Source: Sophora flavescens
Taxonomy: Eukaryota > Streptophyta > Magnoliopsida > Fabales > Fabaceae
Reading direction: 5' to 3'
DNA length: 64,000 nucleotides
Assembly (NCBI GenBank): GCA_030762895.1
Contig: CM061070.1
Span: forward strand, 33,507,652 to 33,571,651
The translations under genes were made by a program, and so were the position numbers. The notes beneath the pieces were generated by a model, which did not search any database, was not told the DNA's origin, and saw only the letters and a list, made by a program, of their open reading frames with translations. This document shows, piece by piece, positions 34,340 through 45,874 of the stretch (its first letter is position 1; each line of letters begins with the position of its first letter).

Positions 34340-36626
34340 TGTGAACACCTAATTTTGCCCGGACTTTTTTTAATCAATTTTTTGAAGAAAAAAAAAGACA
34401 AGACTGATAACAAAAAAAAACTTTGCAAAATGTTTTTATTCTGGGCCCATTACATCATCAAATGGAGCCCATTTTCGTTTTTATTCCAAGTTATATTTTG
34501 GGCCCATTATCCCAAACCCAACCAAAAAATTGTTACTATTCTGATTTGTTAAAAATAATAATAATAATAAAGTAAAAATTTTTAAAAAAATCACCTCCCA
34601 TGCTTGTACCCCTCTTTGTCTTCTTCTTCCTTTTTCAGAAAAAAGGGGGACAATGGTACAAGCCATCCTCACCCATTGCTGCCCCTGCAAGGTGGTGGAG
34701 CAAAGGCTGATTTGCTCCCCACTACTTGTACCCCCACCAGTTGGCCTAACAGAAAAAATTTGTCATCTTCTTCATTCTGGTGCTATATATTGAACAGTGA
34801 CCAAATAAGGAGGGGGGGGGGGGGGGGGGACAACAAAAATTCTCTTCTCCATTTCTCTGTTTCTGCTTTCAAAAAAAGGGAACAAAAAATTGTCAACCAA
34901 AATATTGAGAGAAAGAGAGCAACAACGGGGAAGAAAACTAAAGAAAGAAAAACACCAGAGACCAATTTTCTTGATATCCTTAGCCATGACCACTCCCTCT
35001 TTGATCTTTTTTTCATTCTTCATCTCCTACTGACAGGACCGATCCTTCTTCCCCCCTGCATCATCTTCTTCCTCTCATTCTTCATCTTCTTCAACAAACC
35101 AGCCACACACACACGCACGCGCTCACCTTCATCCTTCCACCTTCATCTTTCTCCTCTCATTCTTCTTCTTCAACAACCCAACAACAACAAAACAAAAAAA
35201 AACAGAAAAGCCACATACATACACACAACTCAGATCCGTTTCTGGTTCGTCCTCCACCACATTGCAGATCCGTTTCTGGTTCGCACACCGCCACACCCCA
35301 GACGGCCAGACCCACCGCACACCGCCGGCCGCCACTCGCATCACCGCTTCTGCTTGCCGACCGACCACCGAACGCCGCTGGCCACCGTACCCCTCACCGC
35401 CGTTCGAATCTGCAGTTGCCGCGCCTGCATCAAGACTCATCTCCTTTTGGGACTCTAGGTAACGAAAGAAGAGCCAAGTCTCTGATGTCCTTGTCCCTTT
35501 TTTTTGCTATTCCTTTTATTATATAATTCAAATACTGGTTTATGGCATTTGGGCCCCTTTTTAGTTGGGTTTAGTTTTGGTTTGTTTATGCTTTCTGTTG
35601 TTTTTATTAATGTTATGTGATTGGGCTTCTGTTTTCTTTTTGGGCTCATGAGGGGTGTTAGTCTTCTTAAGTTACTATTATGTTTCTTATCTTTGTTTGT
35701 TACTTGGGTTAAGACTAAACCAGCAAAAAATAAAAAAACTAAAAATCTTCTGAAATAACTTTTGGTTCTCTGTTTCAAATAAAACTCTCCTAAAATATTT
35801 AGAAACCAAATTGGCTTTTTTGTAATTTCTTGCAACAATTTATAACGTTGATGTACGATTTTTTTCGTCCTCAAGTGTTGTAAAAATTGTAAGGGTTCAT
35901 CGTATAGCTTTGCTATCTTGGACTCTAAGCAAAAGTGAATTTATAAAATCCTTTTTTAAACAAAAAAAATCAAAGATCAAAACTTTATCAAAAATTAAAA
36001 TCAACCAACCAATCATTTTTTTTAAAGAACTACGTGACTTTGAGTTTCCCATCGCACTCGGGAATACGTAGGAGCAAGATAAATCATCTTGTCAAGTCAA
36101 AACTTTTTTTATTTTCTTATTTTCGCGTCTCCTTTTATTTATGAATAACTAATTAAAATATTTAAATTTATATTATTTAGGGATTTCCTATGGACTCGGG
36201 TGCCATGTTCAATCCCTTAGATTTGAGGTTGCTCTGTGGACTTATGTGCCATGTTCAACCTCATTTAGATTTTATCAACAATTTTTTTTAAAATACAAAG
36301 CCAACAAATAAATACAAAATATTTTAAAAATAGTAATTCTTTCTTGTAAATGTTTTTTTTTTGGGGGGTAAAATAAATATTTAAAGGATTATTAAAATGT
36401 TTTTGCACAATTAACTTGAGGTACCGTTTTTTTTAACGGGCGATGTGGGGTGTTAATACCTTCCCTACTCGTAACCGACTCCCAGACTCATCTCTCTCTT
36501 TTTATTAGACTAGTTTACCTTTAAATAATTGGGTTTTCTAATATTTTCCCAATAAAAATTTTAGTGGCGACTCCTCTGTCTTTTTATATCCCTTTTTCGC
36601 GACTCTCAGACGGGACGATCGCGACA
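34340..36626 (+). repeat. 5' LTR of the Ogre-like element
   Basis: 2287 bp ending gcgaca. It has a TATA box at 34784-34790, a G-run at 34812-34829, CA- and CT-rich stretches around 35100-35250 and a GC-rich block at about 35280-35440. A pair of ggactY...gtgccatgttcaa phrases occurs at 36190-36260. Differences from the 3' LTR are scattered substitutions, homopolymer length changes and one copy-number change of a 34-bp unit (cagatccgtttctggttcg) near 35235-35285. Confidence 0.95.
34784..34829 (+). promoter_or_regulatory. LTR promoter: TATA box followed by an 18-G run
   Basis: tatatat at 34784-34790 is the likely TATA box. About 22-40 bp downstream, where transcription should start, there are 18 consecutive G (34812-34829) preceded by GGA. 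The 3' LTR has a shorter G-run at the same place (about 50034-50040). The solo LTR keeps GGGGGA repeats on its sense strand. Confidence 0.7.
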
Positions 36627-36628
36627 GC

Positions 36629-36646
36629 TGGCGACTCCACTGGGGA
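36629..36646 (+). promoter_or_regulatory. Primer-binding site of the Ogre-like element
   Basis: tggcgactccactgggga lies two bases after the LTR. Ogre elements are reported to use a tRNA-Arg primer; the match was not verified here, so the tRNA identity is inference. Confidence 0.7.
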
Positions 36647-37619
36647 GTTTTGAGAGTCAGGCCTATCATAGTTGGTTGTGCAAATTTTTTTTATTATTAT
36701 TATTTTTTTAACAGCTTTGAAATTATTTGTTTTACCCTTTTTGTTTTATTTCTTTTTTTTTAATGCTTTCATAACTGTTTTTGTATATTCTTGCAACCTT
36801 AGGGTAGAGAACTTTTGTATTTGTGTTGTTTGTTCCTTTTACAGGTTTGAGGTAGTTTTATTTTAGTAGGCTTTTGTGAAGGTTTGTGTGCTCCCATCAC
36901 ACACATCACTATCACAACTTGCACACACTTTTGGCTCTATACCCGAGCTTGCTCAAAACTCAAGGATTAGGCGGTGTCTCGACATTGTCATTGAAGAGGT
37001 CTCGTACCTCCCTGATATTTGTTGATTCACCACTCAGGTTGTACCCGATATCATGGGATGGTCATATTGAGAGGGTTTATCCCTACTTTTGACTAGATTC
37101 ATGAATCGGATCCTTATCTTTCGGGATAGGGGCAATCTGGGAACCATGGCTTTTAGAAGTCTAGACCCTACCTAATTTTCACTGATAGAGCAAACTTAGT
37201 AGCCAACTTGTTTAGAGTCATTACCTCAGGTTTGTCCAGCCCTAAGTTTTACCCAATTTAGGACAAAGGGAGCATACTCGTTCTCTCTCTCCACTTTTTT
37301 TTTTCCTAGCATCATAAACATAAATTGCCATGCACATACATATTTATTATGAAACTTTCTAAAAAAGGAAAAAAGGGGGCGACACATCGTCGCTCCAAGC
37401 CCGAATGACATGTTCGAATATTATTGCACTTCTAATAAGCAGCATGTCATAGTGAAGGTAGTGCATCGACAGCATACCCGACATAGGGTTCCCAACCCTA
37501 CTGGGGCTCATGCAACATGAAGCATGTAGGGCATTTTGTTTGTGTGTTCCATTTCTATTTTTTTTTCTTTATTTGTGTTTCCTGACAGGAAGACCTTAGT
37601 ATTAATCTTATAGCAAAGA
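36647..37619 (+). other. Ogre leader between primer site and ORF1
   Basis: Nearly 1 kb without long frames. It should contain packaging signals. No motif recognised beyond T-rich tracts at 36690-36770. Confidence 0.6.
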
Positions 37620-38882
37620 ATGGAAGGACCTAGCATCGGAAAGAGTACTAGCAATGCAAACAATTCCAAGAAGAGCATCAAGATCGACGTGACACTCAAT
37701 GATGTTCAGAGCTTATGGGAAATTAGTCAACAAATGTCAGAAAAGGCACGTTCAAACTTTAACAACAAGTACGGGAGGATACTAGATCTATTACGTATTC
37801 CGGTGGATGCCCCCGCTCTAAGTGCATTTTCTCGGTATTGGAACTCAACTTTGAGATGTTTTGAATTGCCTGACCTAGATGTAACTCCCACCATAGAGGA
37901 GTATGCTTACATGCTGAGATTGCCTATCCAAAAGGAATCACGTGTATATTTGTATTATGGACAATATGTGGCAGATGGGAAGATAGAAAGTCTGTTGGAA
38001 CTTAAACCGGAACAATTGGATAAAGTGGAAAAAGGAAACACTACGGGCTTGAAGAGGCGATTCTTGGAAGGTTACCTTAGGGAGTTGGCTCAACAACAAC
38101 GATGGGTTCTTTTTAATAGGTTGTTGGCTCTCCTAATCTACGGACTGGTGCTTTTTCCCTTTATTCCGGATGTGATTGATCGATCAGCTATGGACGTCTT
38201 CTGCAGAGTTGAGGAATATGGGGTGAATTTAGTCCCTGCTATCTTAGCTGAAACTTTTCTCTCACTACAAGTTTGTCATCAGAATCGACAAGGAAAGTTG
38301 CGATGTTGTGCACCAATGTTTTACGTTTGGATTATGACTCACTTATATGCTGGTAACAAAATCGATAGAACGGATGATCCATTAAAAGGATTCATTCGCA
38401 TGCCGCTGAAGTCACGCAAGCTATATGAATGGAAACAAGAGTTTGATCAAGTCGACTCACGTTCATTTAGATGGATGTGCCCATGGTACAATGGAGATTC
38501 ATTTATATTCAGTTGTGGAAGTTTCCCGAATGTCCCATTGATGGGACCCAGAGGATGTGTGTCATATTCACCAGCTCTAGTAATGTGCCAACTCAGGTGG
38601 ACACAAGATGAACCCCCAAAAGAGCTGCTTGGCGGAGTGTATTTCCTATATCAAGAATGTAAAAGCATCAAGAGTCAGGCAATGGCAATAAGGTCAGCAT
38701 GGGACAATATTCACATAAAAGGGCGTGATGAGTTAGGAAGGCGGATCATAGCTCGAACAAAAAGATATGAAGCATGGAGAGAGGTAAGAAGGGGTTGTCC
38801 TTCAAAACCGGGACCTCCACCCAGTGCTGAAAACAATCCTCTTACAGAAGATCAAATGCTGAAAAAAAAATTGAAGTTTTAA
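37620..38882 (+). CDS. Ogre ORF1 protein, first 420 residues
   Basis: ORF1 precedes gag in Ogre and has no settled function; the N-terminal half resembles plant mobile-domain-like (DUF7745-type) sequences. ATG at 37620. Visible features are ALSAFSRYWNSTLRCFELPDLDVTPTIEEY split over residues 65-95, then a helical region to about residue 330 with aromatic pairs (SFRWMCPWYNGDSF). The frame ends right after nine consecutive A (38863-38871). One base more or fewer there would continue into the coiled-coil part that follows, so the stop is probably a slippage-type indel. Confidence 0.8.
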   Translation: MEGPSIGKSTSNANNSKKSIKIDVTLNDVQSLWEISQQMSEKARSNFNNKYGRILDLLRIPVDAPALSAFSRYWNSTLRCFELPDLDVTPTIEEYAYMLRLPIQKESRVYLYYGQYVADGKIESLLELKPEQLDKVEKGNTTGLKRRFLEGYLRELAQQQRWVLFNRLLALLIYGLVLFPFIPDVIDRSAMDVFCRVEEYGVNLVPAILAETFLSLQVCHQNRQGKLRCCAPMFYVWIMTHLYAGNKIDRTDDPLKGFIRMPLKSRKLYEWKQEFDQVDSRSFRWMCPWYNGDSFIFSCGSFPNVPLMGPRGCVSYSPALVMCQLRWTQDEPPKELLGGVYFLYQECKSIKSQAMAIRSAWDNIHIKGRDELGRRIIARTKRYEAWREVRRGCPSKPGPPPSAENNPLTEDQMLKKKLKF

Positions 38883-39604
38883 AAGCTCAGATGGAGGTTT
38901 TGGATGAAAAGAACCAAGTTGAAGAAATAACTATTGTCAAACTCCAAAGCCAAGTGCAAAAACTGAATTTACAGATCGAGAATTTGAGAAATGAGTATGC
39001 CGATTCCTACGAAGCCCCAAGTCGCATGAAAAGGGCAAGAAAGGAAAAATAAGCAGTGATTCAAGAGTTGCAAGCAAAGGTGGAGTGTCAAGAAAACACA
39101 CTAGCCAGAACTCTGAAGAAGAAAGAAGAGCTTGAGTGGGACGTAGGGATTCATGTCGAGACAATACAAATACTAAAGGAGAGAGTTGAATCTCTACAAG
39201 AATCCTTGGCCCAAACCAAACTTTACTCTGATCGAGGATGGAACGAAGCTGCCAGATATCGTCAATTATTAGCAGAAGCTAATGAAAGGAAAAATTGGCT
39301 CAGGACCAAAATGCAAGAAAATGAAATAGGAGAAGCTCAACGTCACGCAGAATGGGTAAAGGGATGGAAATTGGTTGTAAAGGATATGATCTATGAAAAG
39401 GAAGCATGGAGAAGGAAATATGAAGACATGATTGGTAGAATTCAATATCATACTTCCCAATTGGTGGAGCGATTTGAAGAAGTATCAATTCATGTTTACA
39501 AGAACCCTTTCCTCCAGATACCACCAGAGGTGACTGAGTTCTTCAAGCATTTTGGGAAGCTTGCAAAGGGATTCAGGAAAAAGAAGATGAAGCTCTTGAC
39601 ATAG
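38883..39604 (+). pseudogene. Ogre ORF1, C-terminal coiled-coil part
   Basis: In the shifted frame the protein continues with long heptad-rich helices (EVLDEKNQVEEI, VKLQSQVQKLNLQIENL), a stop at 39050-39052, then an open stretch to 39604 (VIQELQAKVECQEN, ending FRKKKMKLLT). The coiled coil suggests oligomerisation. With the previous entry ORF1 would be about 660 residues. Confidence 0.75.
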
Positions 39605-40150
39605 TATTTTGCGGTCCCCGAAGATGGATTTAGAAATATGAAAACTCTCGATGTATTGTTTTTCTATTTGATCAAAGACTCGTGTTTGTATTGCAATATT
39701 CATCTAATGAAATGGAAGTTTTCATCCATTTTTTGTGGAATGCTCTCTCCTTTTCTAGATGATATCTGTCGAGGAGTGAATTCTCCCTTAGATACTTCAT
39801 CAACTATATTTTTACCCTAAAAACGATGTGTTTTCTGCGTAAAAATATGGGTATCATCAAACAATGACATTGCTAGTACCGATGTGGTCTATTGAGGAGT
39901 GAATTCTCCTTTGGACTTGACATCAACTGCAGTCAAGCTAGAGGGAATTATACCACTAGATTTGATTACAGGATGAGTATTCTTGCTATAAGTGTATGCG
40001 ACGGTCTTCCTGTCAAAAATGGAGTTTAATTAGTTTCTACTCTTTCTTTTGATTTTATTCATATATTCTTTCTTTTATTAAATAAAACAGTGTGGTTTTT
40101 GAACAATTGCTCCAAGACACCCTTATCGCACTCGATCACAAACAAGAGCC
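39605..40150 (+). other. Spacer between Ogre ORF1 and gag
   Basis: About 550 bp without coding potential. It contains two copies of a gaggagtgaattctcc phrase (about 39772-39810 and 39893-39930). Confidence 0.6.
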
Positions 40151-41063
40151 ATGGCGGAAGAACTAGAAGAAGTCCAAGAGATCAGGGATGAAGTCAGTCA
40201 AATCAAGGATCAGATGACTAAGATGATGGAGATCCTACAAGCAATGCAGAAGGAAAAGAACACAGAGGGGAACCCTACAGCCTCAAACGAAGGACATCCA
40301 GCCACACCTCTTATACCGCCTGGTTTTGCTCAGGTTCCTATTCAAGGCTACAACCAACCAGGGGTCATGATGCCTCTCACCGTTTATCCAAGCAACCAAA
40401 CTCATCTTTCATTTGACCCGAACAATCCCCCATACGGCTTACCTCGTGGATTTGTTCCACCAACTACTTGACCCACAAGATGGCATCCAAAACTCTGAAC
40501 ATATTACTCAGACACAATCCCCCACCGATGCTGTCGAGATGCCACAAACACAAACCGTCAACCCTACAGATGGTAACAACCCGACAGTGACACATTCTGC
40601 CAATCCAAAAAATCCACAATACACCGTACATTATGGACCCCAGGGGACTCAAATGATGCCAAACTTCGGATCCTCCTACAAGCCATACCCCTTTCCCCAT
40701 AATATGTATTGTGAAACTCCAGTGAATCAGTCGGGAGGGAATTCTCAATCTAAAGAAAAGCTGGAAGTGTTAGAGGAGAGACTGCGGGCTATTGAAGGGG
40801 AAAACAGTTATGGTCTACGGGATGCCTCAGAGCTTTGCCTGGTGCCAAATGTTGTAATCCCGCCAAAATTTAAGGTACTCGATTTTGACAAATATCGGGG
40901 GACCACTTGTCCACAAAAACATTTGACCATGTATGTAAGGAAGATGGCATCATACGCTCAAGATGATAAGATATTGATTCACTTATTCCAAGACAGTTTA
41001 ACTGGGGCAGCTTCAAATTGGTACACGCATCTCGAACGGGCCCACGTCCGATCCTCAAAGATC
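40151..41063 (+). pseudogene. Ogre gag, N-terminal part (frameshifted)
   Basis: ATG at 40151 (MAEELEEVQEIRDEVSQ) begins a coiled-coil segment and a proline-rich stretch, ending at a stop near 40471. The gag sequence continues in the next frame to about 41063, with RLRAIEGENSYGL, PPKFKVLDFDKYRG and SLTGAASNWYTHLE, the beginning of the Retrotrans_gag domain. A second frame change occurs near 41030-41050. Confidence 0.85.
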
Positions 41064-42736
41064 TAGCAGATGCATTCCTGAAGCAATACAAGTACAATAT
41101 TGACATGGCCCCCGATAGGATGTCACTCCAAAATATGGCAAAGAGAGACACAGAGACTTTCAAGGAGTATGCACAACGATGGAGGGAATTGGCTGCTCAG
41201 GTAGAGCCTCCACTGGCCGAGAAAGAAATTGTGGCAATGTTCATTGATACACTCCAGTCCCCCTTCTATGATAGAATGATTGGGAGTGTGTCATCGAACT
41301 TTTCTGACATGGTCATCATCGGTGAGAGAATTGAAAGTGGAATGAGGAATGGCAAGATCACTAAGACTTCAGTAATGAACGGCCCGAAAATAGCCCTGTT
41401 TGTGAAAAAGAAGGAGGGAGAAACACATGCAGTAACCTTTGAACAAAAGAAACCGAACCAATTTAAACCAAACCAAACACCCACCTTCCAAGCCCAATAC
41501 ACCCCATATTACCAACCATCTACGTATCACCAAGCCAACCAGCCATACATCGCCGCCACCTCACAATTTCCAAATCCTCAACAGATGGCTCCTTATCGAC
41601 CATCATACCCTCCTCAGCCTCAAACGCACCCTACCATGCCACCTCAAATTGTCCAGCCCCTAGGTCCAAACCCAAGAACCAGCCAAACAAGACCACCGTA
41701 TAACTCGGAAAGAAAGCCAGTACATTTCGACCCGATACCTATGACCTACACCGAGCTACTGCATCAGCTCATAAGCAAATCTGTGTTGACTCCTATCCCA
41801 ATGAAACCATTGGGGCCTCCTTATCCGAAATGGTTTGACCCAAATGCTAAATGTGAGTATCATGCGGGGGCAATAGGTCATTCCACTCAGAACTGCAGGG
41901 CTTTCAAATTTAAGGTACAAGAGCTTATTGATGCTAAGTGGTTGAGCTTTCAAAAAAATGCTCCGAATGGGGCACAAGGTCCTATGCCAAATCATGGGGG
42001 TTCGGGAGTTAATGCCATTGAAAGCTTCTTGGAACATACTCTCAAGAGTAAAGTGGCCAATGTTAGGACTCCTATGAGAGTTATTTTCAGAGAGATGTGC
42101 AAATGCGGATTGATCCAAATCCCGATCATGGAAGAAAAGTCTCTCGATGAAGAGATAAGGTGTGACTTCAACGGGAATAAAGGGCATTCAATTGAAAACT
42201 GTGCAGAATTTCGACAGGTTGTGCAACAGTTAATAGATATGAAGATTGTCCTAATTGGTTGTGAATCGAAGGAGTGCGACATTAACACAGTCGCTGAATC
42301 TACAATTAAGATAACTCCTTTTACTGTTGTGATTAATCCTCAACCGGTTCCTGAGCAAGTCGCTCCGAAGCCAGTGGTGATACACTATACTGAGAAGGAG
42401 CCTATGCCGGTTTCAAGTGGGCTAACACCAGTTGTCATCCGAGTCCCAGGTCTTTTCCCTTACAGGGACACCAAAGCGGTACCATGGAAATATGAGATGC
42501 AGGTTCAACCTAATCCTTCCGATGGGACTACTGTGGTTACCAACATTTCAGGAATTGGTGGAATGACTAGGAGTGGTCGCATTTATACTCCAGAGTATTG
42601 CGAAGGGAGGGAACATAAAATGAAGGAAAAGATCGCAAGGGGAAAGAGAGGGTGGAAGGAACACCGGCTGAAAAGGATACCAGAAGGGGTGATAATAAAA
42701 AGGAGGTATATGATGAAGAAGTCAGCGAATTCTTGA
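41018..42736 (+). CDS. Ogre gag, core and zinc-knuckle part
   Basis: An open frame with the second half of the gag domain (DLADAFLKQYKYNIDMAPDR; ETFKEYAQRWRELAAQVEPP), a long P/Q-rich linker (about 41430-41740), and two knuckle-like motifs. The first is C-x-Y-H-x4-GH-x4-C (CEYHAGAIGHSTQNC, about 41851-41895). The second is CDFNGNKGHSIENC (about 42160-42201), where the first histidine is replaced. The start codon is not real: the frame is entered from the previous piece. A frame change near 42680-42730 leads into protease. Confidence 0.88.
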   Translation: MVHASRTGPRPILKDLADAFLKQYKYNIDMAPDRMSLQNMAKRDTETFKEYAQRWRELAAQVEPPLAEKEIVAMFIDTLQSPFYDRMIGSVSSNFSDMVIIGERIESGMRNGKITKTSVMNGPKIALFVKKKEGETHAVTFEQKKPNQFKPNQTPTFQAQYTPYYQPSTYHQANQPYIAATSQFPNPQQMAPYRPSYPPQPQTHPTMPPQIVQPLGPNPRTSQTRPPYNSERKPVHFDPIPMTYTELLHQLISKSVLTPIPMKPLGPPYPKWFDPNAKCEYHAGAIGHSTQNCRAFKFKVQELIDAKWLSFQKNAPNGAQGPMPNHGGSGVNAIESFLEHTLKSKVANVRTPMRVIFREMCKCGLIQIPIMEEKSLDEEIRCDFNGNKGHSIENCAEFRQVVQQLIDMKIVLIGCESKECDINTVAESTIKITPFTVVINPQPVPEQVAPKPVVIHYTEKEPMPVSSGLTPVVIRVPGLFPYRDTKAVPWKYEMQVQPNPSDGTTVVTNISGIGGMTRSGRIYTPEYCEGREHKMKEKIARGKRGWKEHRLKRIPEGVIIKRRYMMKKSANS

Positions 42737-43918
42737 AGTTCATCAAGCAAAGTGAATACAGGGTTGTGGATCAACTGAATCAAACTCCAGCTCGGATATC
42801 TCTTTTGTCTTTGTTGATGAATTTTGAGCCACATAGGAGAGTACCGATGAAGGTGTTGAATCAAGCTCATGTCTTCATGACATCACAATTGATAAGCTTG
42901 ATAACATCGTGGGCAGCATCGTTGCTGATAATTATATCACTTTCACTGATGATGAAATTCTGGCTGAAGGAATGGGGCACAACAAGGCGTTACACATCTC
43001 GGTGAAATGTCGAAATCATGTCATGGCTAGGGTTCTCATTGATAATGGTTCTTCTTTGAATGTAATGCCAAAGTCAACACTGGCAAAGTTGCCTTTCGAT
43101 GGAACTCATATGAAGCCAAGCACAATGATTTTAAGAGCTTTCGATGGCACCCGGAGGGAAGTTATGGGATAAATTGAATTGCCCATTCAGGTTGGCCCTT
43201 GCACCTTTGAAATACTCTTCCAAGTAATGGACATCACACCAACTTACAGTTGTCTCCTGGGACGACCATGGATCCATTCGTCTGGGGCTGTACCTTCCAC
43301 ACTGCACCAGAAAGTGAAGTTCATTGTCGATAGCAAGTTGATAATTGTTTCCGGAGAGGAGGATATGTTAGTGAGTAAGCCATCAACAACCCCTTACATT
43401 GAAGCTACCGAAGAAGCTCTCGAGACCGCTTTCCAATCGCTTGAAATTGCCAATGCCACTTATGTTGGGGATAATGCTCCACTCTTGAAACCTCAGTCAT
43501 CTAAATCGTCCATTATGATGGCTAGGGTTATGCTCGGAGGAGGATACCGACCCGAAAGCGGTTCGGGGAAGAATAGCCAAGGTGTCACTGACATCCTCAT
43601 GCTCGCCGAGAACAAGGACAGGTTTGGGTTGGGATATAAACCCACCAAGGCTTACAAGATGAGGGTTATAGAAGAAAAGAAAAGAAAGAGGTTGGCTCGG
43701 CTGGAAAATCGTGAATACGAGGCTGAAAGGGTTCCCATCTGTGACATTCGACAGAGCTTCCGAAGTGTAGGGTTCGCCTTCCTGGACCAAGCAGCAGTGG
43801 TTGAAGATGATTATCCCGCCGATCATGGTGTCAATTTGGTGTATCCATGCCCTCCGGATACAGAGCTCAACAATTGGGAGGTCATTGAGTTCCCCAGGAC
43901 CATAGAGTTTTTTTCAAA
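42652..43918 (+). pseudogene. Ogre aspartic protease and G-patch-like segment
   Basis: In changing frames the sequence reads NQAHVF...ITSWAASL, then the protease active site ARVLIDNGSSLNVMPKS (about 43024-43075), with D-N-G in place of D-S/T-G as commonly seen in this lineage. PTYSCLLGRPWIHSSGAVPSTL marks the C-terminal part (about 43231-43300). A stop at 43170 interrupts it. Downstream, GVTDILMLAENKDRFGLGYKP (split about 43580-43645) resembles a degenerate G-patch. The protease would process Gag and Pol. Confidence 0.85.
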
Positions 43919-44190
43919 GTAATTCTGTAATGCTTATCCTTTTGCTCTGCCCAAGGCTTTAGGATTTTCGTTGTAATGGGCTTACTTGTTTCCGTTTCAG
44001 AATGACTTACCAATAAATGAATGCATTCAATATCTTTATGTTCTTATCCCTTTTGTTTTTTTTTTACTTTCGCTTTTATTCATCGTTCCTCACCAATAAA
44101 TGCAGTTTCCCATCTTTAGCCGTTATTCATTCATCTTTCCCTGCTAACTACCAAAATGCAGATCTAAAAGTGACTCTCTTGAAAATACAG
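43919..44190 (+). other. Predicted intron between Ogre protease and reverse transcriptase
   Basis: Removing 43919-44190 (GT at 43919, ending acag at 44190) joins the protease frame (ending FPRTIEFFS) in phase to the upstream part of reverse transcriptase (NFDYPIDHADEVVDDD). The 272-bp segment is T-rich, has stops in all frames, and contains tttaccc/ctaac-like branch-site candidates. A spliced intron at this spot is a known Ogre trait. The exact border is my prediction. Confidence 0.75.
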
Positions 44191-45865
44191 TGTTAATAAC
44201 TCAGCATACAATTTTGACTATCCTATTGATCATGCTGATGAGGTTGTTGATGATGATGGGGAAGTCCCTCCTGAATTATTGAGGTTGGTAGAGCAAGAAG
44301 CTAGGGAAATTCGGCCCCATGAAGAGCCGAGTGAACTAATCAATTTGGGAACTGAAGATGATAAAAAAGAGGTCAAGATTGGCCTTTCCCTGAAAGAAAA
44401 GGAGCGAAGTAGGTTGATCAAGTTGTTGATGGATTATAAAGATGTTTTTACATGGTCGTACCAAGACATGCCGGGGTTAGACCCCAGTGTAGCAGAACAT
44501 AAACTGCCTTTAAAGCCGGAGTGCCCTCCAGTAAAGCAGAAGCTACGAAGGATGGAAGCGGAAATGTCTTTGAAGATCAAGGAGGAGGTCCAGAAGCAAC
44601 TGGATGCGGGTTTCCTAGAAGTCGTAAAGTACCCTCAATGGGTCGCTAACATCGTTCCTGTCCCCAAAAAAGATGGAAAGGTTCGAATGTGTGTCGACTA
44701 TTGAGATCTGAACAGAGCTAGCCCGAAAGATGATTTTCCTCTGCCTCACATTGATGTTCTTGTAGATAATACTATCCAACATGCATTATTCTCTTTCATG
44801 GATGGATTCTCAGGATATAATCAAATCAAGATGGCACCTGAAGATATGGAGAAAACTACATTTGTCACTTTATAGGGAACCTTTTGCTACAAGGTTAAGC
44901 CCTTTGGCTTGAAAAATGCTGGGACAACATATCAGCGGGCTATGGTGGCTTTATTCCATGACATGATGCATAAGGAGATAGAAGTTTATGTAGATGACAT
45001 GATTGCCAAGTCCAGATCCGAAGATGACCATGTTGATAATCTGCAGAAACTTTTTGAGCGGTTAAGGAAGTTTGAGCTCCGACTGAATCCCGCCAAATGC
45101 ACTTTTGGAGTGAAATCAGGCAAGCTTCTGGGGTTCATTGTTAGTCAAAAAGGAATAGAGGTTGATCCTGAAAAAGTTTGAGCAATCATCGATATGCCAG
45201 CACCTCGAACGGAGAAGGAAGTTCGTGGGTTTTTAGGAAGATTGAACTACATTGCCTGGTTCATCTCCCAACTGACCACGACATGTGAACCGATCTTTAA
45301 ATTGCTGCGCAAAAATCAGGCTGTGATGTGGAATGAAGATTACCAAAAAGCCTTTGAGAAGATCAAACAATACCTACAGGAGCCTCTAGTCTTGGTTCCC
45401 CCAGTTCCAGGAAGACCTCTCATCATGTATTTGACTGTGCTAGATGAATCGATGGGTTGCGTATTGGGGCAACACGATGAGTCAGGAAGAAAAGAACATG
45501 CCATCTATTATCTAAGTAAGAAGTTCACCAGTTGTGAAGCCAACTATTCACTGCTGGAACGCACTTGATGTGCCTTGGCTTGGGCGGCTCGCCATTTGAG
45601 GCATTACATGTTGTGTTACACTACCTGGTTGGTGTCCAAAATGGATCCGATCAAGTATATCTTTGATAAGCCTGCTCTGACCGGAAGAATTGCTCGCTGG
45701 CAAGTCCTGCTATCAGAATACGACATTGTCTATGTCACCCAAAAAGCAGTAAAAGGTAGCGCTCTCGCAGAATATCTAGCCAATCAGCCAGTGGAAGATT
45801 ATGGATCGATGCAATGTGATTTCCCGGATGAAGATATAATGGTTTTGTTTGATCGCGATCAATCA
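44191..45865 (+). pseudogene. Ogre reverse transcriptase and RNase H
   Basis: RT motifs in order: LPLKPECPPVKQKLRRM, VPVPKKDGKVRMCVDY (about 44656-44701), DGFSGYNQIKM (about 44800), and YVDD at 44987-44998, then LLGFIVSQKGIEVDP. RNase H follows with LDESMGCVLGQHDE (about 45440-45480) and YYLSKKF. Stops at 44702-44704, about 44873, 45179-45181 and 45566-45568 interrupt an otherwise well-preserved protein; two of them could be CGA-to-TGA changes. Function: copying RNA to DNA and removing the RNA strand. Confidence 0.92.
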
Positions 45866-45874
45866 CCAAAAAAA

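Noticed and set aside
34604..35458. 284-residue plus frame in the Ogre 5' LTR (and a 250-residue relative at 50020-50772)
   Set aside because: It lies wholly in the LTR and runs through CA, CT and GC-rich low-complexity DNA. The two LTR copies differ by frame-changing indels, and no domain is visible. Chance frame.
41756..42187. 143-residue minus frame under the Ogre gag
   Set aside because: Antisense shadow of gag, whose zinc-knuckle motifs are on the plus strand.
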